A DNA stretch of 64,000 nucleotides from Solen grandis (lineage: Eukaryota; Mollusca; Bivalvia; Adapedonta; Solenidae), in the NCBI GenBank assembly GCA_021229015.1, contig CM037781.1:64778839-64842838 (forward strand), given 5' to 3'. Shown piece by piece: positions 52,550-64,000 of the stretch. A program made the translations under genes and the position numbers. Every line of letters starts with the position of its first letter. Positions within the stretch are counted from its first letter, which is position 1. The notes below the pieces were generated by a model. That model searched no databases and was not told the DNA's origin. It saw nothing but the letters and a program-made list of their open reading frames with translations.

Positions 52550-53625
52550 CTGTGGAATCGAATGTGATCCAAAGTTCGGACCCTCTCTTGCTGGATTCAT
52601 GAATAGCACGAGGTATGTATATGTTCATTTTTTTAAATAACATGTACCTTTAGGAAGAAGGTCCAAAATAAGAGCGTTTTGACAGATTATAGTTGCAACA
52701 AGATGAACATTTATATAATACTCCTAATGAAGTAATAATGACGCTTGACTGACCACACGGGCGTATAACAATATTTGAGGCAGCTGAAAGCAATACGACT
52801 TTTATTGTTGCGGGACAGATAGTTCATCAGTCAATGATGAAAATATACTTACCTGCAATACAAGAAATAGCAACATTTAAAACATGTATGTGCTGCAATC
52901 ATAGCTTAAAATCAACAACCCTAAAATGTCTAACTCACACAACTCTTATACAAAACATTTTATGTTTCGGTAAGCGATAATACAAATTAATTAACGGAAT
53001 CTTGGCTGATCGGAGTATACTCGTTATGATTTCTGGACAAAATGCTTATAAAGCTTTTGTATGGGTATTTACGATAGCTCGTAGAAACATATTAGTATAC
53101 ATTTCCTTGTATATCAACAAAACACCAGACGGAGTGAAAATCCCGATACTCAATATTAAGTAAATAGTTTACGACTTTTACAGAGAGCGCGACATGGCTG
53201 TCAGGGGATTATTCTTCAGTGTGAAAGGAAATCTGTATCCTGGAGAGGAAATGTTTGTGTCCGGCAGACTGTCCAATATAAGATTCGCCATCAAACTTAA
53301 CCAGAGGTACTTCCGAAGCAAATGTGAACACATTTCATTTAATTAGATACTTCATTTTAAGTTCCTTTACAACCTATACAATCTTGGTTGAACAAACACT
53401 GTTTATATGTGGAGATCATAAAACAAGTTCTTAAAATGGTTCAATCCTGCACCTTCGAAAATGTTTACATCATATTAACCACGTGGTCACTGTGAAAATG
53501 TATACAGGAGAGATTGTTTTGATTCTACGATTGTCTATCTTCCGGCTGGTCATGGTCACCGCATAGTCTTTGGCTGGAAAAAGGAAGTTCGCTTATTATT
53601 TTATAAACATATACAGAATATATAA
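52550..53625 (+). CDS. Possible galectin-like gene fragment (three phase-compatible exons)
   Basis: Candidate exons 52550-52612 (donor GTATGT), 53184-53306 (acceptor TTTACAG, donor GTACTT) and 53508-53625 (acceptor TATACAG, stop TAA) connect in phase 2. The middle exon encodes MAVRGLFFSVKGNLYPGEE, MFVSGRLSN and IRFAIKLNQ. This resembles the first half of a galectin carbohydrate-binding domain (G-x-L-x-P-G, x-V-x-G, R-F-x-I-x-L). The third exon (STIVYLPAGHGHRIVFGWKK) is not clearly galectin: the H-x-N-x-R and W-G-x-E-x-R sugar-binding motifs are absent. It could be a decayed or divergent galectin, or a chance assembly. The first exon's 5' end is uncertain. Confidence 0.4.
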
Positions 53626-54897
53626 AACAATCAATCAATTAATTTAAAAAGGTTGAATACGATAAGTGTCAATATATCTTGACGTGTCAGTTACTGGATG
53701 TCACGGTCTACAATGAAATCATTAACTTGATGTGGGTTATATTTCGGTTATATCGCAGATATTAACGCAAATATATTTATGTGGACCTTACGTTTTCTGG
53801 AACATAGACTCTCGAATATATTAAGGGCTGACCGCATAACTGTCTCATCTGCATTTTTACAGGGATGGAAAAAATATCTGTTTTCATTTTTCTTAAGCTT
53901 CTTTAGGGAATATATTCAGATATAGATCCTAACTGAGTGAAGAAATAAATATATAATTTCAAATTTTACTTATGTGTTTTCAAAAGATATATTTGTTGAA
54001 AAATGTTACATAGTACAGTTCCGCGGCCAAATTTGGGAAAGAAGAATTAGTTGACTTCGAAACTGCACTTTATATTTACATAACATTTAAAAATAATCAT
54101 ATTTTACCGCTCTTTTGCATAACATTTCTTCATACATGAATATTTTATGAACCTAGAGTGATTAAGGATTTTAACATATTGAATATTTCTAAAAAATGGA
54201 ATAAATTTGCTGAGAAACTCTCCAGATTCCACATTTCATAATTACAGATTTCTTTTTGGATTGGAATTAGCTTAGCGAAAAGTAAATATACAAAACAGTC
54301 TATTCTTCATATCTTGATACATTTACTGCATTAAAGATCAACCAAAATTGTATTTCCTTGTGGTAAAGTCTGAAAGAAATAAAATATCAGAAATGTCTTG
54401 GCCAAAATATCTTAAGTATGTTAGCAAATTTGGTCAGTATTATATTAACAAAAGACACGTTTTTAACACTTTAATACACATACATGTTATAACCGTAAGA
54501 AATCATTCCAATTATTGGATCATATTTTGTATATCCATTATTTACTAATTTATTATTACAAGTTATACGTTATGAATAATCTTTTAATTCAGAAAACATT
54601 AAAATACTAGTTTTCATTTACAAACAAGCAGAACTGAGCAGAATGTATATTCAATAGATGACAAATTATGACACCACCAAAACCTATACTAGAAAGAATA
54701 ATGTATTATCTTAAATATAAACATTTCACATTAAATAAATTTTTATTATATTTGCCCCTTTTTCAATTACAAATGAAAAAATATATATATGCAAAGTTCT
54801 TGATTGCAAAGAAGAAGATTGAAACTGAAAACCCAAATGTAAATACTAATTTTTGTAAGAGAAAGATTTACTTATTTTAAGTTCATAAAAGACAAGC
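53626..54897. other. Intergenic, nothing recognised
   Basis: Very AT-rich. Short open frames (54348-54548, 54668-54880) show no family features. Confidence 0.35.
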
Positions 54898-55353
54898 TCA
54901 AATTTCTTTAAAGCAAGTGATAATATCCTTTTTAGAATTTATCATCTCATTCCACTGTGACTTTTGCATAATAGATTTGAAAAGACTTTTTGTGTCCATT
55001 GCACGCTTTACTCTATAATTGTAATCACAATATTGATATTTTGTTAACAAGCTATGCTCACACTTATTGTGAACATTCTGAAACATACTGAATACCATTT
55101 TATATCTCACATAAATGCATTGTTCAAGATGAGGATGTATGTGGCATGTTTTAAAAGACATGGTTTGGCTTTGGAATGATACCTTATGAGCAGATGGATA
55201 CCAGGTTATTGTCTGTGGTGATTGGATAAGGTCTGTCCTAAGCTGGTGGAGACCTATCATTTTAGGGTTTGAAGGTAAATCCACTGACCTTCTAAAACGA
55301 CTGAGAAGATTGACACAGTAATACTCATTGCTGCCATGGTCATACTTAAACAT
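54898..55353 (-). other. Unrecognised 151-codon open frame
   Basis: Open from 55353 down to 54898 on the minus strand, rich in Cys, His and Tyr (for example CHIHPHLEQCIYVRYKMVF). It lies immediately downstream of the transposase fossil at 57221-55458 in the same orientation. It could therefore be part of that transposon, but no motif confirms this. Confidence 0.3.
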
Positions 55354-55457
55354 TTATTGGTTTGAGTCATCTGAACTTAAGTAAAAGCTCTTGATGTCAC
55401 TTAGGTAACAAACTATTTGCCTTTCATGATCAAGGTCAAGATTTTTCAAGTAATCTG

Positions 55458-57221
55458 CTATTTTTTGAAATAATAAAAGTCATCAAGTGACAGTTCATGT
55501 ACAATATAAGGCTTTTTAGCTCACTTGTGCTCGGGTGAGCTTTTGTGATCGCCTTTTGTCCGTCGTGCGTCGTCAGTCGTCCGTCGTCAACAATTGCTTG
55601 TGAACACTCTAGGGGCCACAGTTTTGACCCAATCTTCATGAAATTTGGTCAGGATGTTTGTCTACATAATATCTCAAATGAGTTCGAAATTGGGTCATGT
55701 GGGGTCAAAAACTAGGTCAGTAGGTCAAATCTTAGAAAAACCTTGTGAACACTCTAGAGGCCACAAATTTGGCCCAATCTTAATGAAACTTAATCAGGAT
55801 GTTTGTCTACATGATAGCTCGGATGAGTTCGATATTATGGTCATGTGGGGTCAAAAACTAGGTCACCAGGTCAAATCTTAGAAAAACCTTGTGAACACTC
55901 TAGAGGCCACAATTATGGCCCAATCTTCACGAAACTTGGTCAGGATGTTTGCCTACATAATATCTCGGATGAGTTCGAAATTGGGTCATGTGGGGGTCAA
56001 AAACTAGGTCACCAGGTCAAATCTTAGAAAAACCTTGTGAACACTCTAGAGGCCACAATTTGGCCCAATCTTCAGAAACTTTCAGGATGATCTATGAGTT
56101 CGAAATGGGTAATGTGGGGTCAAAAATTAGGTCACTAGGTCAAATCTTAGAAAAACCTTGTGAACACTCTAGAGGCCACAAATTTGGCCCAATCTTCATG
56201 AAACTTAATCAGGATGATCTTGGATGAGTTCGAAAATGGGTAATGTGGGGTCAAAAACTAGGTCACCAGGTCAAATCTTAGGAAAACCTTGTGAACACCC
56301 TACAGGCCACAGTTTTGGCCTAATCTTCATAAATTTTGGTCAGGATGTTGTTAATGATATTTGAGAGTTGAAATGGGTCATGGGTCAAAAACTAGGTCAC
56401 CAGGTCAAATCTAAGAAAAACCTTGTGAACTCTCTAGAGGCCACAGTTTTGGCCCAATCTTCAATAGATTTGGTCAGGATGTTTGTCTAATTGATATATT
56501 GGACGAGTTCGAAAATGAGTCACATGAGGTCAAAAACTAGGTCACCAGGTCAAATCTAAGAAAAACCTTGTGAATACTCTAGAGGCCAACATTTTTGTCC
56601 CAGTCTTCATTAAACTTAACATGAATGATGAGTGCATGAATTCCCAGTTGAGTGCAAATTCAGGTAGTATCAATATGTAGGTCACTTAGTCAAATGTTAG
56701 AAAAACACTTTTAGATGCCAGATTTTTTGTCATTATGCCTAACACAGCCATCTTACTCAGGTGAGCGACACAGGGCCATCTTGGCCCTCTTGTTTGGTCT
56801 TGCTGCCCTTATAACTGCTGTACAATGAGGGAGAGCGTAAACAGACAGATGTCTGGAAGTTGTTTTAATACCTGCATGAACGCTATCACTGTCATTAAAG
56901 GTGTGTCCTTTTTCAAAGCACTGTGTTTGATTGAATCCAAAACCACAACATTGTGATGTAAAACCGAATTTTATTTTGAGCTGCACAATTGCCTGAGTAG
57001 AATTTAAACTTTTTGAGACCATATTTGCTCTTCTGTAAAATGAAACTGTCTACAGCAGGGACAATCTCTGAGGCACTTCTGCTGGTTACTGTTTCATCCA
57101 CAAGTATTGTACCTAGAATTACCCAAGTGGTAAATGGTACAAGTGAAAGTGTTAAGTCGCCTCTTATAATACAAAGTGGATTCCAATCCCTTGGGGGTAA
57201 GAAGAACTTTCTCAAGGTCAA
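55458..57221 (-). pseudogene. Decayed DDE-type transposase, split by an E1 insertion
   Basis: Minus-strand fragments in two frames at 57221-56794 carry KFYSGNCAAQNKIRFYITML and then CFEKGHTFNDSDSVHAGIK. They end in TAVIRAARP at the E1 border. Beyond the E1 (55518-56793) the protein resumes at 55514-55461 as KPYIVHELSLDDFYYFKK, then stops. The order D-N-C-x-x-Q-N, E-K-G-H-T-x-N-x-x-D-S-x-H and H-E-L-x-x-x-D-F-Y-x-F-K is a recurrent pattern in transposase-derived animal proteins of the same broad type as the 38513-39982 ORF. Here the first Asp is replaced by Gly, and frameshifts and stops are present, so it is dead. Upstream parts were not found. Confidence 0.7.
55518..56793 (+). mobile_element. 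E1 element, copy 5
   Basis: Starts AGCTCACTTGTGCTCGGGTG, then CCGTCGTGCGTCGTCAGTCG. About eight modules of about 150 bp follow (GAACACTCTAGAGGCCACAA, CCCAATCTTCATGAAACTT, AAACTAGGTCACCAGGTCAA). It ends TCAGGTGAGCGACACAGGGC, CATCTTGGCCCTCTTGT. It interrupts the transposase fossil, which fixes both of its ends within a few bases. Confidence 0.88.
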
Positions 57222-57769
57222 AGTAATCTACAACATATCTTTGTCAAGTTTTTCTTGACGTTTGTTAGAATTGTAAGATTTGTTATTTCTAATATGCCTT
57301 TGGTATTGGTCAACCAATTTTTTTTCTTTAGTTGATGCATTTTAAAGAGTTAAACAAATCGCACTGGTCGTTGCGAAGTTGGTGAAACCCAAGATTGAAT
57401 TCAGAGCCTTTTATTTTTGTATACATTTAGTAATACATTCATGCTTCAAAAGGTACAAGTGAAACATTTTTATGGGTATCTTGACGTGGTCAACCCTCTA
57501 TACTGCTTTGCTCTTATTATGAATGAGAACGGCACACAATACAAGAAAAAATAAACATTCTTTAAACTGTTGAGCACCGGCAGGACAGTTTTTTTTTCTT
57601 CTGCCAGGCACATCACAGTCATTACGACTGTGAGGATCAAATATGTAACAAGAGTACCACATGCGGGTGCCAACGCTCGTCTGTTTTTGCGAATGTTACA
57701 TATTTTTGTTAAACATTTAAAAAAATTGACCTTGAAAATCACAACTAAAACTGAAAGCCTTTAAATGCA
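57222..57769. other. Non-coding, nothing firmly recognised
   Basis: Possibly belongs to the dead transposon on the minus strand. The 90-codon minus frame at 57470-57742 has no transposase motif. Confidence 0.3.
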
Positions 57770-58376
57770 AAGCTGAAGTACCATACCCTTTTCATTTGTC
57801 CTTTGACCTTGAAGGATGACCTTGACCAATGCATGGAATAGAATGTATACAACACAAAGATGTAAAATATGTAAACAAAAATCACAATTGCTAAAACATT
57901 CAGATTTTGATAATCAACACAAAACTAAAATTTGAAGAAAAGTTAAAAAAATTAAGGTATATCTGAAAAGCCCTTGCAAAGATAAATATGCATACCAAAA
58001 ATAAAATTGCATGTCAAATAGAAAAAAAAAAAAAAATGTAACATTGCGTGAAAGGTCTAGCGACAAGGAATTCACATGTGAAATATCAGTGCCCAAATGG
58101 AAACGGTTCTGAAATGACAGGCAAGTTTTCAAAAGTTACAGCAAAAATAGGACAAAGGTCAAGGTCTAGATCAATAGGTGAAATGTTTGCATATGTCTGG
58201 ATAGGCCTTGTCCAGATGAATATGTATACCAAAAATGAAAGTTGTATATGGAGTAGTAGAGAAGTTATGGCCAACGTTAAGATTCCGGACGACGCCTGAC
58301 GACGACGACAACGCGGACGCCGGAGTTCAGACAATAGCTCGTATTTTTTCTTCGAAAAAACAGACGAGCTAAAAAT
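57770..58376. mobile_element. Module-type repeat with CpG-rich right end
   Basis: Modules with CCTTGACCAATGCATGGA, AAGGTCAAGGTCTAGATCA and ACCAAAAATGAAAGTTGTA precede GACGACGACAACGCGGACGC. The right end is TCTTCGAAAAAACAGACGAG followed by CTAAAAATAG. The right end resembles that of 12771-13764. The left boundary is uncertain. Confidence 0.5.
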
Positions 58377-58387
58377 AGTTATTGTTG

Positions 58388-58480
58388 TGTCACCTGCTGT
58401 GAGCAGAGGTGACACATAGGGATCACTTTTCCGTCGTTCGTCTGTCTGTCCGTCACGCTTCAGTATTTGACAAATGTGTT
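58388..58480 (+). mobile_element. Solo arm of the foldback element family
   Basis: TGTCACCTGCTGTGAGCAGA, GGTGACACATAGGGATCACT and CGTCTGTCTGTCCGTCA match the arms of 6953-7947. There is no partner arm nearby. Confidence 0.6.
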
Positions 58481-60029
58481 CCAGGGAACATTCTCGAGTT
58501 TAACTATTGCAACAGTAAAGCATTCATCTGAGACGAAACAAAATTTTTTAAATCTTGTAGAGCATTAGAAAGAGAGTAAAATGTGGTTTCTGTTACTTTC
58601 TTGTCCATTGTGCCACAAAAGGACCCTAAATTATCAATTTCATAATTCTCATACTGATTTTGGTGAATCACTGACTAGTAAAGACTTTGATTTACCAATA
58701 CTCTCATGCAATCGTTCACCGTTTTCTGGTATTGTATCTAAGTCCTTTGATTCCAAGATTCAGGGGACTTTTAAAATGAAAATATCATTGAACAAAGACT
58801 TTTTGTTGTGCACTCTTTTCAGCATTCTTGAAGTGTTAAGTTTCCTGGCGCTAAGATGCCTTTAGGGACTACATCCTAAAAAGATGAAAAACAAAAGATA
58901 AAACAGGGCCACATTAAAAAATATGTTTGTTTGTTTTCCGACCGACTGAGAAAATTCCCGCCGACTCACAAGTTTTTATTCCGTTTTTTCTAGACATTTT
59001 ATTTATCCGTTGCCTATCTGACGGTAATTTTCCGCCAATTCTATTAACGCGGAAAGACAATCTATCTATGCATTCTTTATTCCCGAATAACAATCGAAAA
59101 TCACAGCCGTTTCCGTTACCGATATAGGATTTTAGTGTAGCCGGAAGTCAACGAAGTTTCTAGCATTTTTCTAAGCTGGTACCCGGCTGCTTGCTTAATA
59201 CCGTCTCATAAGGAGGATGCTAAAAAAGTCAGCCGAGAACCAGCCTATAATTTTTCTTGCATTGAAGATAATGATTCTAGTCAATAAAAAGTTTAAACTA
59301 TTTTGACTACATTCATCTCTTAAAATCACTAAGACAATTTACAAATCTTTATGCTATCAGGTTTGATTTTCATATCTATGAATTAATACTGCCAGGATGA
59401 TCTCTTCATGTATTTTTATTTTTTTTTTTAAAATTCCATATTAGGAATAGGACAGTACAACTGTAACTTGTGAATATTAGTATTGTCATATTACTAATGA
59501 TGAAATTTAAATAGAACAATATCAAAAGCAAACCTTATAATATTAGGATTTGTTTATGGCCATGGAAACCTACAATAAGAATACCTATTGAAAAAACAAC
59601 AACAACAACAAAAAAAACAAAACAAAAAAACCAAAAAACTTTTGACCTACCTACCTACCCAACCTAGAAATCTTGGGTCGGGAGAGGTGAAACAAAATAT
59701 TTTTAATGTGGCCAAGTCAATTAGAGTGTTTTTTTTTTCGGAAATGCATATTTAAAATATCTAAAATGTGACCAGTCAAAAAAAAAAAGATGTTAAATAT
59801 TCTCTTCGAAAACAATCTTCATAAATTCTGTGGAAGTTACTATTTCTTAGTTTATATGCAATTATGTCTTGCTTCTGGTCATCCGTCTTAGCCTAAATCA
59901 GACATTATCTACCTGGTATATTAGGATAAGGGGGGAGGGACCTGGAGCGGGGTTGTTTAGAAAAAAGTATGTAAGGTATATCGGAATATGGCTGAGGAGG
60001 GATTTGATTAGACACATTCTATTGTGTAT
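58481..60029. other. Intergenic, nothing recognised
   Basis: Open frames at 58581-58865 and 58927-59127 are unrecognised. A low-complexity CAACAACAAC/AAAAC stretch lies near 59597-59640. Confidence 0.35.
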
Positions 60030-60350
60030 ATTGTGATATAGGGAGGTTAGATTCCGAATAAACTAACGAATAACTACCAATATTTTGGCTGGGTTGGCTT
60101 CCATATAGATGCTAACTTAACCCATAATTTTGGGATATAGGTGGGTTGGATTCAGAATAGACGTTAACTACCCAGAATTTTGGGATATAGGTGAGTTGGA
60201 TTCTGAATAGACTTTAACTACCCTGAACTCTGGAATACAGGTGGGTTGGATTCCCAAACAGATGCTAACTACCCAGAATTTTGGGATATAGGTGTGTTAG
60301 ACTCCTAAAATATGTTTACTACCAGGAATAATGGGAAATAGATTTAGGGA
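60030..60350. repeat. ~50-bp tandem repeat, about five diverged units
   Basis: Units contain TTAACTACCCAGAATTTTGG, GATATAGGTGGGTTGGATTC and CAGAATAGAC, at a period of 50-51 bp. Confidence 0.8.
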
Positions 60351-60515
60351 GGGGACACTGAAAAGACATTAACTACTGGATATATTGGAAAATAGATGTG
60401 TTGGATATTAGAACATGAATGAGAAGGCTCCATAACATACTGGATATATTTTAAAAGGTCTCATAATATTGGAAAGGGGTTCAGTGTGAACATAAACTAC
60501 TGGGTATGAGATATG

Positions 60516-60600
60516 GTGGGGATATTGAGATATGGGTGGAGATATTGAGATATGGGTGGAGATATTGAGATATGGGTGGGGATATTGAGATATGGGCGGA
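60516..60600. repeat. 20-bp tandem repeat (GGTGGAGATATTGAGATATG)
   Basis: Four nearly identical 20-bp units. Confidence 0.93.
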
Positions 60601-60866
60601 GAAGCTGCTGATTAGATATAATCTACTGGATATGGGAGGATTCTTATTTATACGAATGTAGGTTGGATTTGATTCGAAAAAAGCTTTAATGTTCAAATAC
60701 TAGGGAATAAAATAGTTTTAACTTTAATTCTGTCCAGTTAGTGTGTTCATTAGGTTGCATTTGTTACCTTTATATTAGGCTATCTGTTGTTTGTTTTTTA
60801 AATATAAAATAGTTACTTCTGATTACTTTTTATGATATATAATTTTTAGACTTTGATTCTTCCCTA

Positions 60867-63805
60867 TAGTCAAGTCAAGTCAACACGTTTATTGGTAAAT
60901 AAGGCCTCCGGCCCATAATACAAAGTACAGTACAAAAGACGATGTTGTATATAAATAGTTGTCATACGATCATTTGTTTTAGGTTTCATTTAAAGCATTC
61001 GTGAGATGATAAATATAAATTGGTACAGTCTTAACAATATCTGGGTTCTGAGAGGATAATAAAGTATAAAAATCTTGAACATATGTTCCATGTCTGTACC
61101 AGTTAAATAAGTAAACTTGCCTAACATTATTATATCTACTACAATGGAAAAAGGCGTGATTTGCACAATCAGTTACAAATACGTTGTTAAACCGTTGAAA
61201 AAATTACAATTACGATTTTCATCCAATATATTAGTGTGCCTTTCTGTCTTAATTTTTAATTTATGATTTGACAGTCGAAATCGTGACGTAGCAATTTTAT
61301 ATTTTAAATCAATATCTAATAACAAATATTTTTCAACATTAAGTAAATTTTGAAGTTGCTATAATGCTCACAGCTACTAGAATTATCAACAGCTGTATGT
61401 CATTCTAATGTATAATAATTAACAACTCTTTGTCAATTCATTCTAATGAAATTATTTATATTACCAACATCTTGACTAATCCATATGAAACCAAATCCAA
61501 ACTTATACAAAAGTAATCTGATCTTGGTAGCCCAACAAATTCTACCAACATCATCAAGAGATTTAAGCATATTGTAACATTGTTTAGGGTATCTATGTAT
61601 AGGCATAGTAATCAAAGTACACCAATATCGAATACAATTAATATATGTTGTACATAAAGGTAACCTGCCACATTCTCCAAGAACCATGCATGTATTTGTA
61701 TTGTTACGTACATGGAGGATATTTTTGCAAAAATTGTTTTGTACAGATTCTATTGAATCAATATATTCATAGCCCCAAACTTGAGATGCGTAACACAGTA
61801 TAGGTTTGATCATAGAGTCAAAAATTTTAAATGAGTCAGAAATTAAAAAAATATCCGAAAGGTCTTTGAAAAGCTTTAATGGAAAACATTGCTCTCTGAG
61901 CCTGTGAGATCAATTTGGAGTGAGCGGACTACCATGATAAACTTGAGCTAAATAATATGCCCATATTCAGAGGTAATTTTGATTTCTTTACCCCTATATG
62001 ACCAATGTTCGTATCTACGAAGGGGACCCCCATTGCGAAAAACTGTTATTTCATTCTCATCCATATTAATTTCCATTCCCGTGTCATGACAGAATTTAGC
62101 AATAGTATTGATTTGCTGTTGAAGTTTTGAGGCAGTTTCTGCACAACCAGCAACATCACCTGCAAACATTTTACAAAGGATATCGGGAATATCATTGGTG
62201 ATAAAAATTCCTGATCCACAATTCTCACGTAACATGATAGATAACTCATCTACAAAAAGATCAAAGATTGTCGAACTTGACTTATCACCTTGGCGTGTTC
62301 AAATATTACAAGAGAAAAAATCGGTTATACTATTTTGAATCTTGACACATGGCCTTAGATCAGAATATAAAGATTTGAGAATATTTAAAAAGGTACCATG
62401 AATGCCTTTCTTTTCAGAGGCAATAAACAACTGTTTGTGATTAATTTTATCAAATGCTTTATGAAAGTCAACATAAATACAATAAAAGCGTCTAACCTTT
62501 TTTTAAAGATATTTTTGAACCATTGCTTGTAAGCAAAAAATATTGTCAACAGCTGAATAACCTCTACGGAAACCTGATTGAGACTCGTCAATTTTATTAT
62601 TCTCTTCAGCCCAGTTATATAATCGCTTATTTATTATGCCAGAGAATATCTTGTACGACGTTTTTGTAATAGATATACCCCTATAGTTTCCGGGAATATT
62701 GCTTGGTCCAGATTTATGTATCGGAGTGATAACACTAGATCTTCAAGATGAAGGTATATTACAAGTAGCAAATATATGATTGAATAATGTTAACAGTATT
62801 GGTGATATATCATTCATTGTGGATTTAAAAAAACTCTGCAGTTATGCCATTTATGCCACTACATTTTCCAACAGAAAGATTTGCAATTGATCTGGTAACT
62901 TCGTCGAGAGTAAATGGTTCGTTAAGAACACTAGCTGAAGTATCAGCAAAATTACGTAAACTATCATTATTTTGATCAATAGTACAAGAATGCTCGTCAT
63001 ACAGAAGACTTGAGAAATATTGGTACCACTCATGAGGTGAAATGCTATCATCTAAAGCCTTTACAGATTTACCCTTCTTTAGAATCTTCCAGAAACTACA
63101 GGGATCATTACTATTGTCAATTAATAACTTTCTTTTGTTTTTTGGTATTCCAAGTTCATTGCTCGACAGTAGTTCTTAAAATCATTGCGTTTGTCCTTAA
63201 ACGTTCTAATATTCACTTTAGAATTTGTCATTCTGAATTTTCTTAATGCACAGAATTTAATATATTTAAGATAGGCACACATAGAATTCCACCATGGAGG
63301 CTGAGTAGTTACTCGTCTAGTGGTATTTCTAGCTAACATATATCGACCTGCTGTAGGCTAAATTGAAGTGATATTTTCAATGCCAGTATTAATATCTTGA
63401 AATATCATTTCATGTAATGAGTCATACATAGAATGTAATAAGTTTTTAAAACTGTCATTAAAAGTCAACTGATAGGATTGATTCCATATATACTTTTTAA
63501 TTGGTAGATGATCGCAATTTACGTTACTAGAATCAATGGAGATAGGTTTCTTCTTCAATGAAAAAACACATGACAGTGGGAAATGATCTGATTCATCCCT
63601 ATCTAGGATACAAAAATTCTTAATAACTGGAAAAAAATTTGAAGAAGCTATCATGTAGTCTACCAGACTTGCGCCGTCATTTGAAAAACAGGTCAGATTA
63701 CCCTCACTACCACCTGTAAATCTTCCATTTAGAATACGAATATCAAATGTGCAACACAAATTTACTAAAAACTTGCCAAAATTATAACAGTGTAGCAATA
63801 TCACG
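60867..63805 (-). mobile_element. 5'-truncated, decayed non-LTR retrotransposon (LINE)
   Basis: Read on the minus strand, 63804-63358 is the C-terminal part of an AP-like endonuclease: RILNGRFTGGSEGNLTCFS, SLVDYMIASSNFF and DESDHFPLSCVF with the catalytic SDH. Reverse transcriptase pieces follow in several frames: 62591-62385 and 62235-61948, the latter with FAGDVAG where FADD is expected. Then comes a C-terminal region (61813-61433: IKPILCYASQVWGYEYIDSI, TCMVLGECGRLPL). The 3' end is near 60867, with CCAATAAACGTGTTGACTTG and TTGACT repeats. The broken frames and the lost catalytic Asp make it inactive. The clade is undetermined, possibly CR1/L2-like from the short tandem tail. Confidence 0.8.
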
Positions 63806-63861
63806 TGACCGTGACGTCATTAAAGGCTTCGAAACGTGGTCACGTGGTATTGCTGCACTGT
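63787..63861. repeat. 75-bp near-perfect hairpin with CACGTG and TGACGTCA sites
   Basis: Arms 63787-63810 and 63838-63861 (ACAGTGTAGCAATATCACGT followed by GACC, and its inverse) differ at two of 24 positions. Each arm holds CACGTG, and the loop carries the palindrome TGACGTCA at 63812-63819. It sits exactly at the truncated 5' edge of the LINE. Confidence 0.75.
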
Positions 63862-64000
63862 TTAATATTTGAAATATAGTTTGCAAGGATAAATGTGATA
63901 TTGATTATCTAGCATTTTCATTTTTGTTTGTTGGTTTGTTTTGTTTTTCTTTATTTTTTAAAAGCAAGATATAGGAAAGACTGTAAAAATAGTTACAAAA
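63862..64000. other. Window end, nothing recognised
   Basis: AT-rich sequence with T-runs. Confidence 0.3.

Noticed and set aside
55645..56227. Three overlapping plus-strand frames with repeated GQILEKPCEHSRGHKFGPI
   Set aside because: These are translations of E1 modules. The repetition follows from the DNA modules rather than protein selection.
57470..57764. Open frames on both strands (90 and 64 codons)
   Set aside because: No motif. Neither continues the transposase fossil in a recognisable way.

Overview
The window is animal nuclear DNA, most likely from a bivalve mollusc, and a venerid-type clam is my best guess. It is AT-rich and intron-dominated. It has GT-AG spliced exons and is filled with dispersed non-autonomous repeats, several tRNA-derived SINE families and a decayed LINE. 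There is no bacterial-style gene organisation. One 100-N assembly gap lies at 35570-35669.

Three host genes can be supported. (1) 400-1167 (+): the last two coding exons of a cytoplasmic poly(A)-binding protein, covering the C-terminal MLLE domain, followed by a 3' UTR with poly(A) signals. (2) 17812-9336 (-): a complete five-exon gene for the mitochondrial ATP synthase inhibitor IF1, 110 residues, assembled from phase-compatible splice sites. (3) 19813-24682 (+): a complete three-exon ankyrin-repeat/SOCS-box protein of 424 residues, a likely Cullin-5 E3 ligase substrate receptor. Genes 2 and 3 are divergent, with about 2 kb between their start codons. A weaker candidate is a phase-compatible galectin-like exon chain at 52550-53625 (+).

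The rest is mostly mobile DNA. The most unusual part is 36744-43214. A DDE-type transposase ORF (38513-39982) is followed by an OTU-type cysteine protease ORF (about 39970-40824) and then a basic, repetitive ORF ending in a small beta-rich C-terminal domain (41010-41601). Upstream are short basic ORFs (37826-38533). Clusters of a 14-bp motif, GTTACAGGAGTGAC, and its reverse complement flank the block on both sides. It looks like a slightly decayed autonomous DNA transposon carrying its own deubiquitinase-like protease. A second, more decayed transposase fossil of a related type lies at 57221-55458 (-) and is split by another repeat.

Non-autonomous families: family A has TTAA-flanked copies of about 240 bp with CCCTTTCCCTCAT ends and a 33-bp internal hairpin (11 loci). 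Family B is also TTAA-flanked (4 loci). E1 elements begin AGCTCACCTGAGC and end GGCCCTCTTGT, with internal modules of about 150 bp; there are five copies, one nested inside another in opposite orientation. Other inverted-repeat elements lie at 3402-4462, 6953-7947 and 21357-21751. There are four tRNA-derived SINE families, a 54-bp minisatellite in an intron of the SOCS-box gene, and a 5'-truncated LINE at 63805-60867 (-). Nested insertions (A inside B, an unknown 206-bp insert inside A, E1 inside E1, E1 inside the transposase fossil) give a relative chronology and mark element ends.
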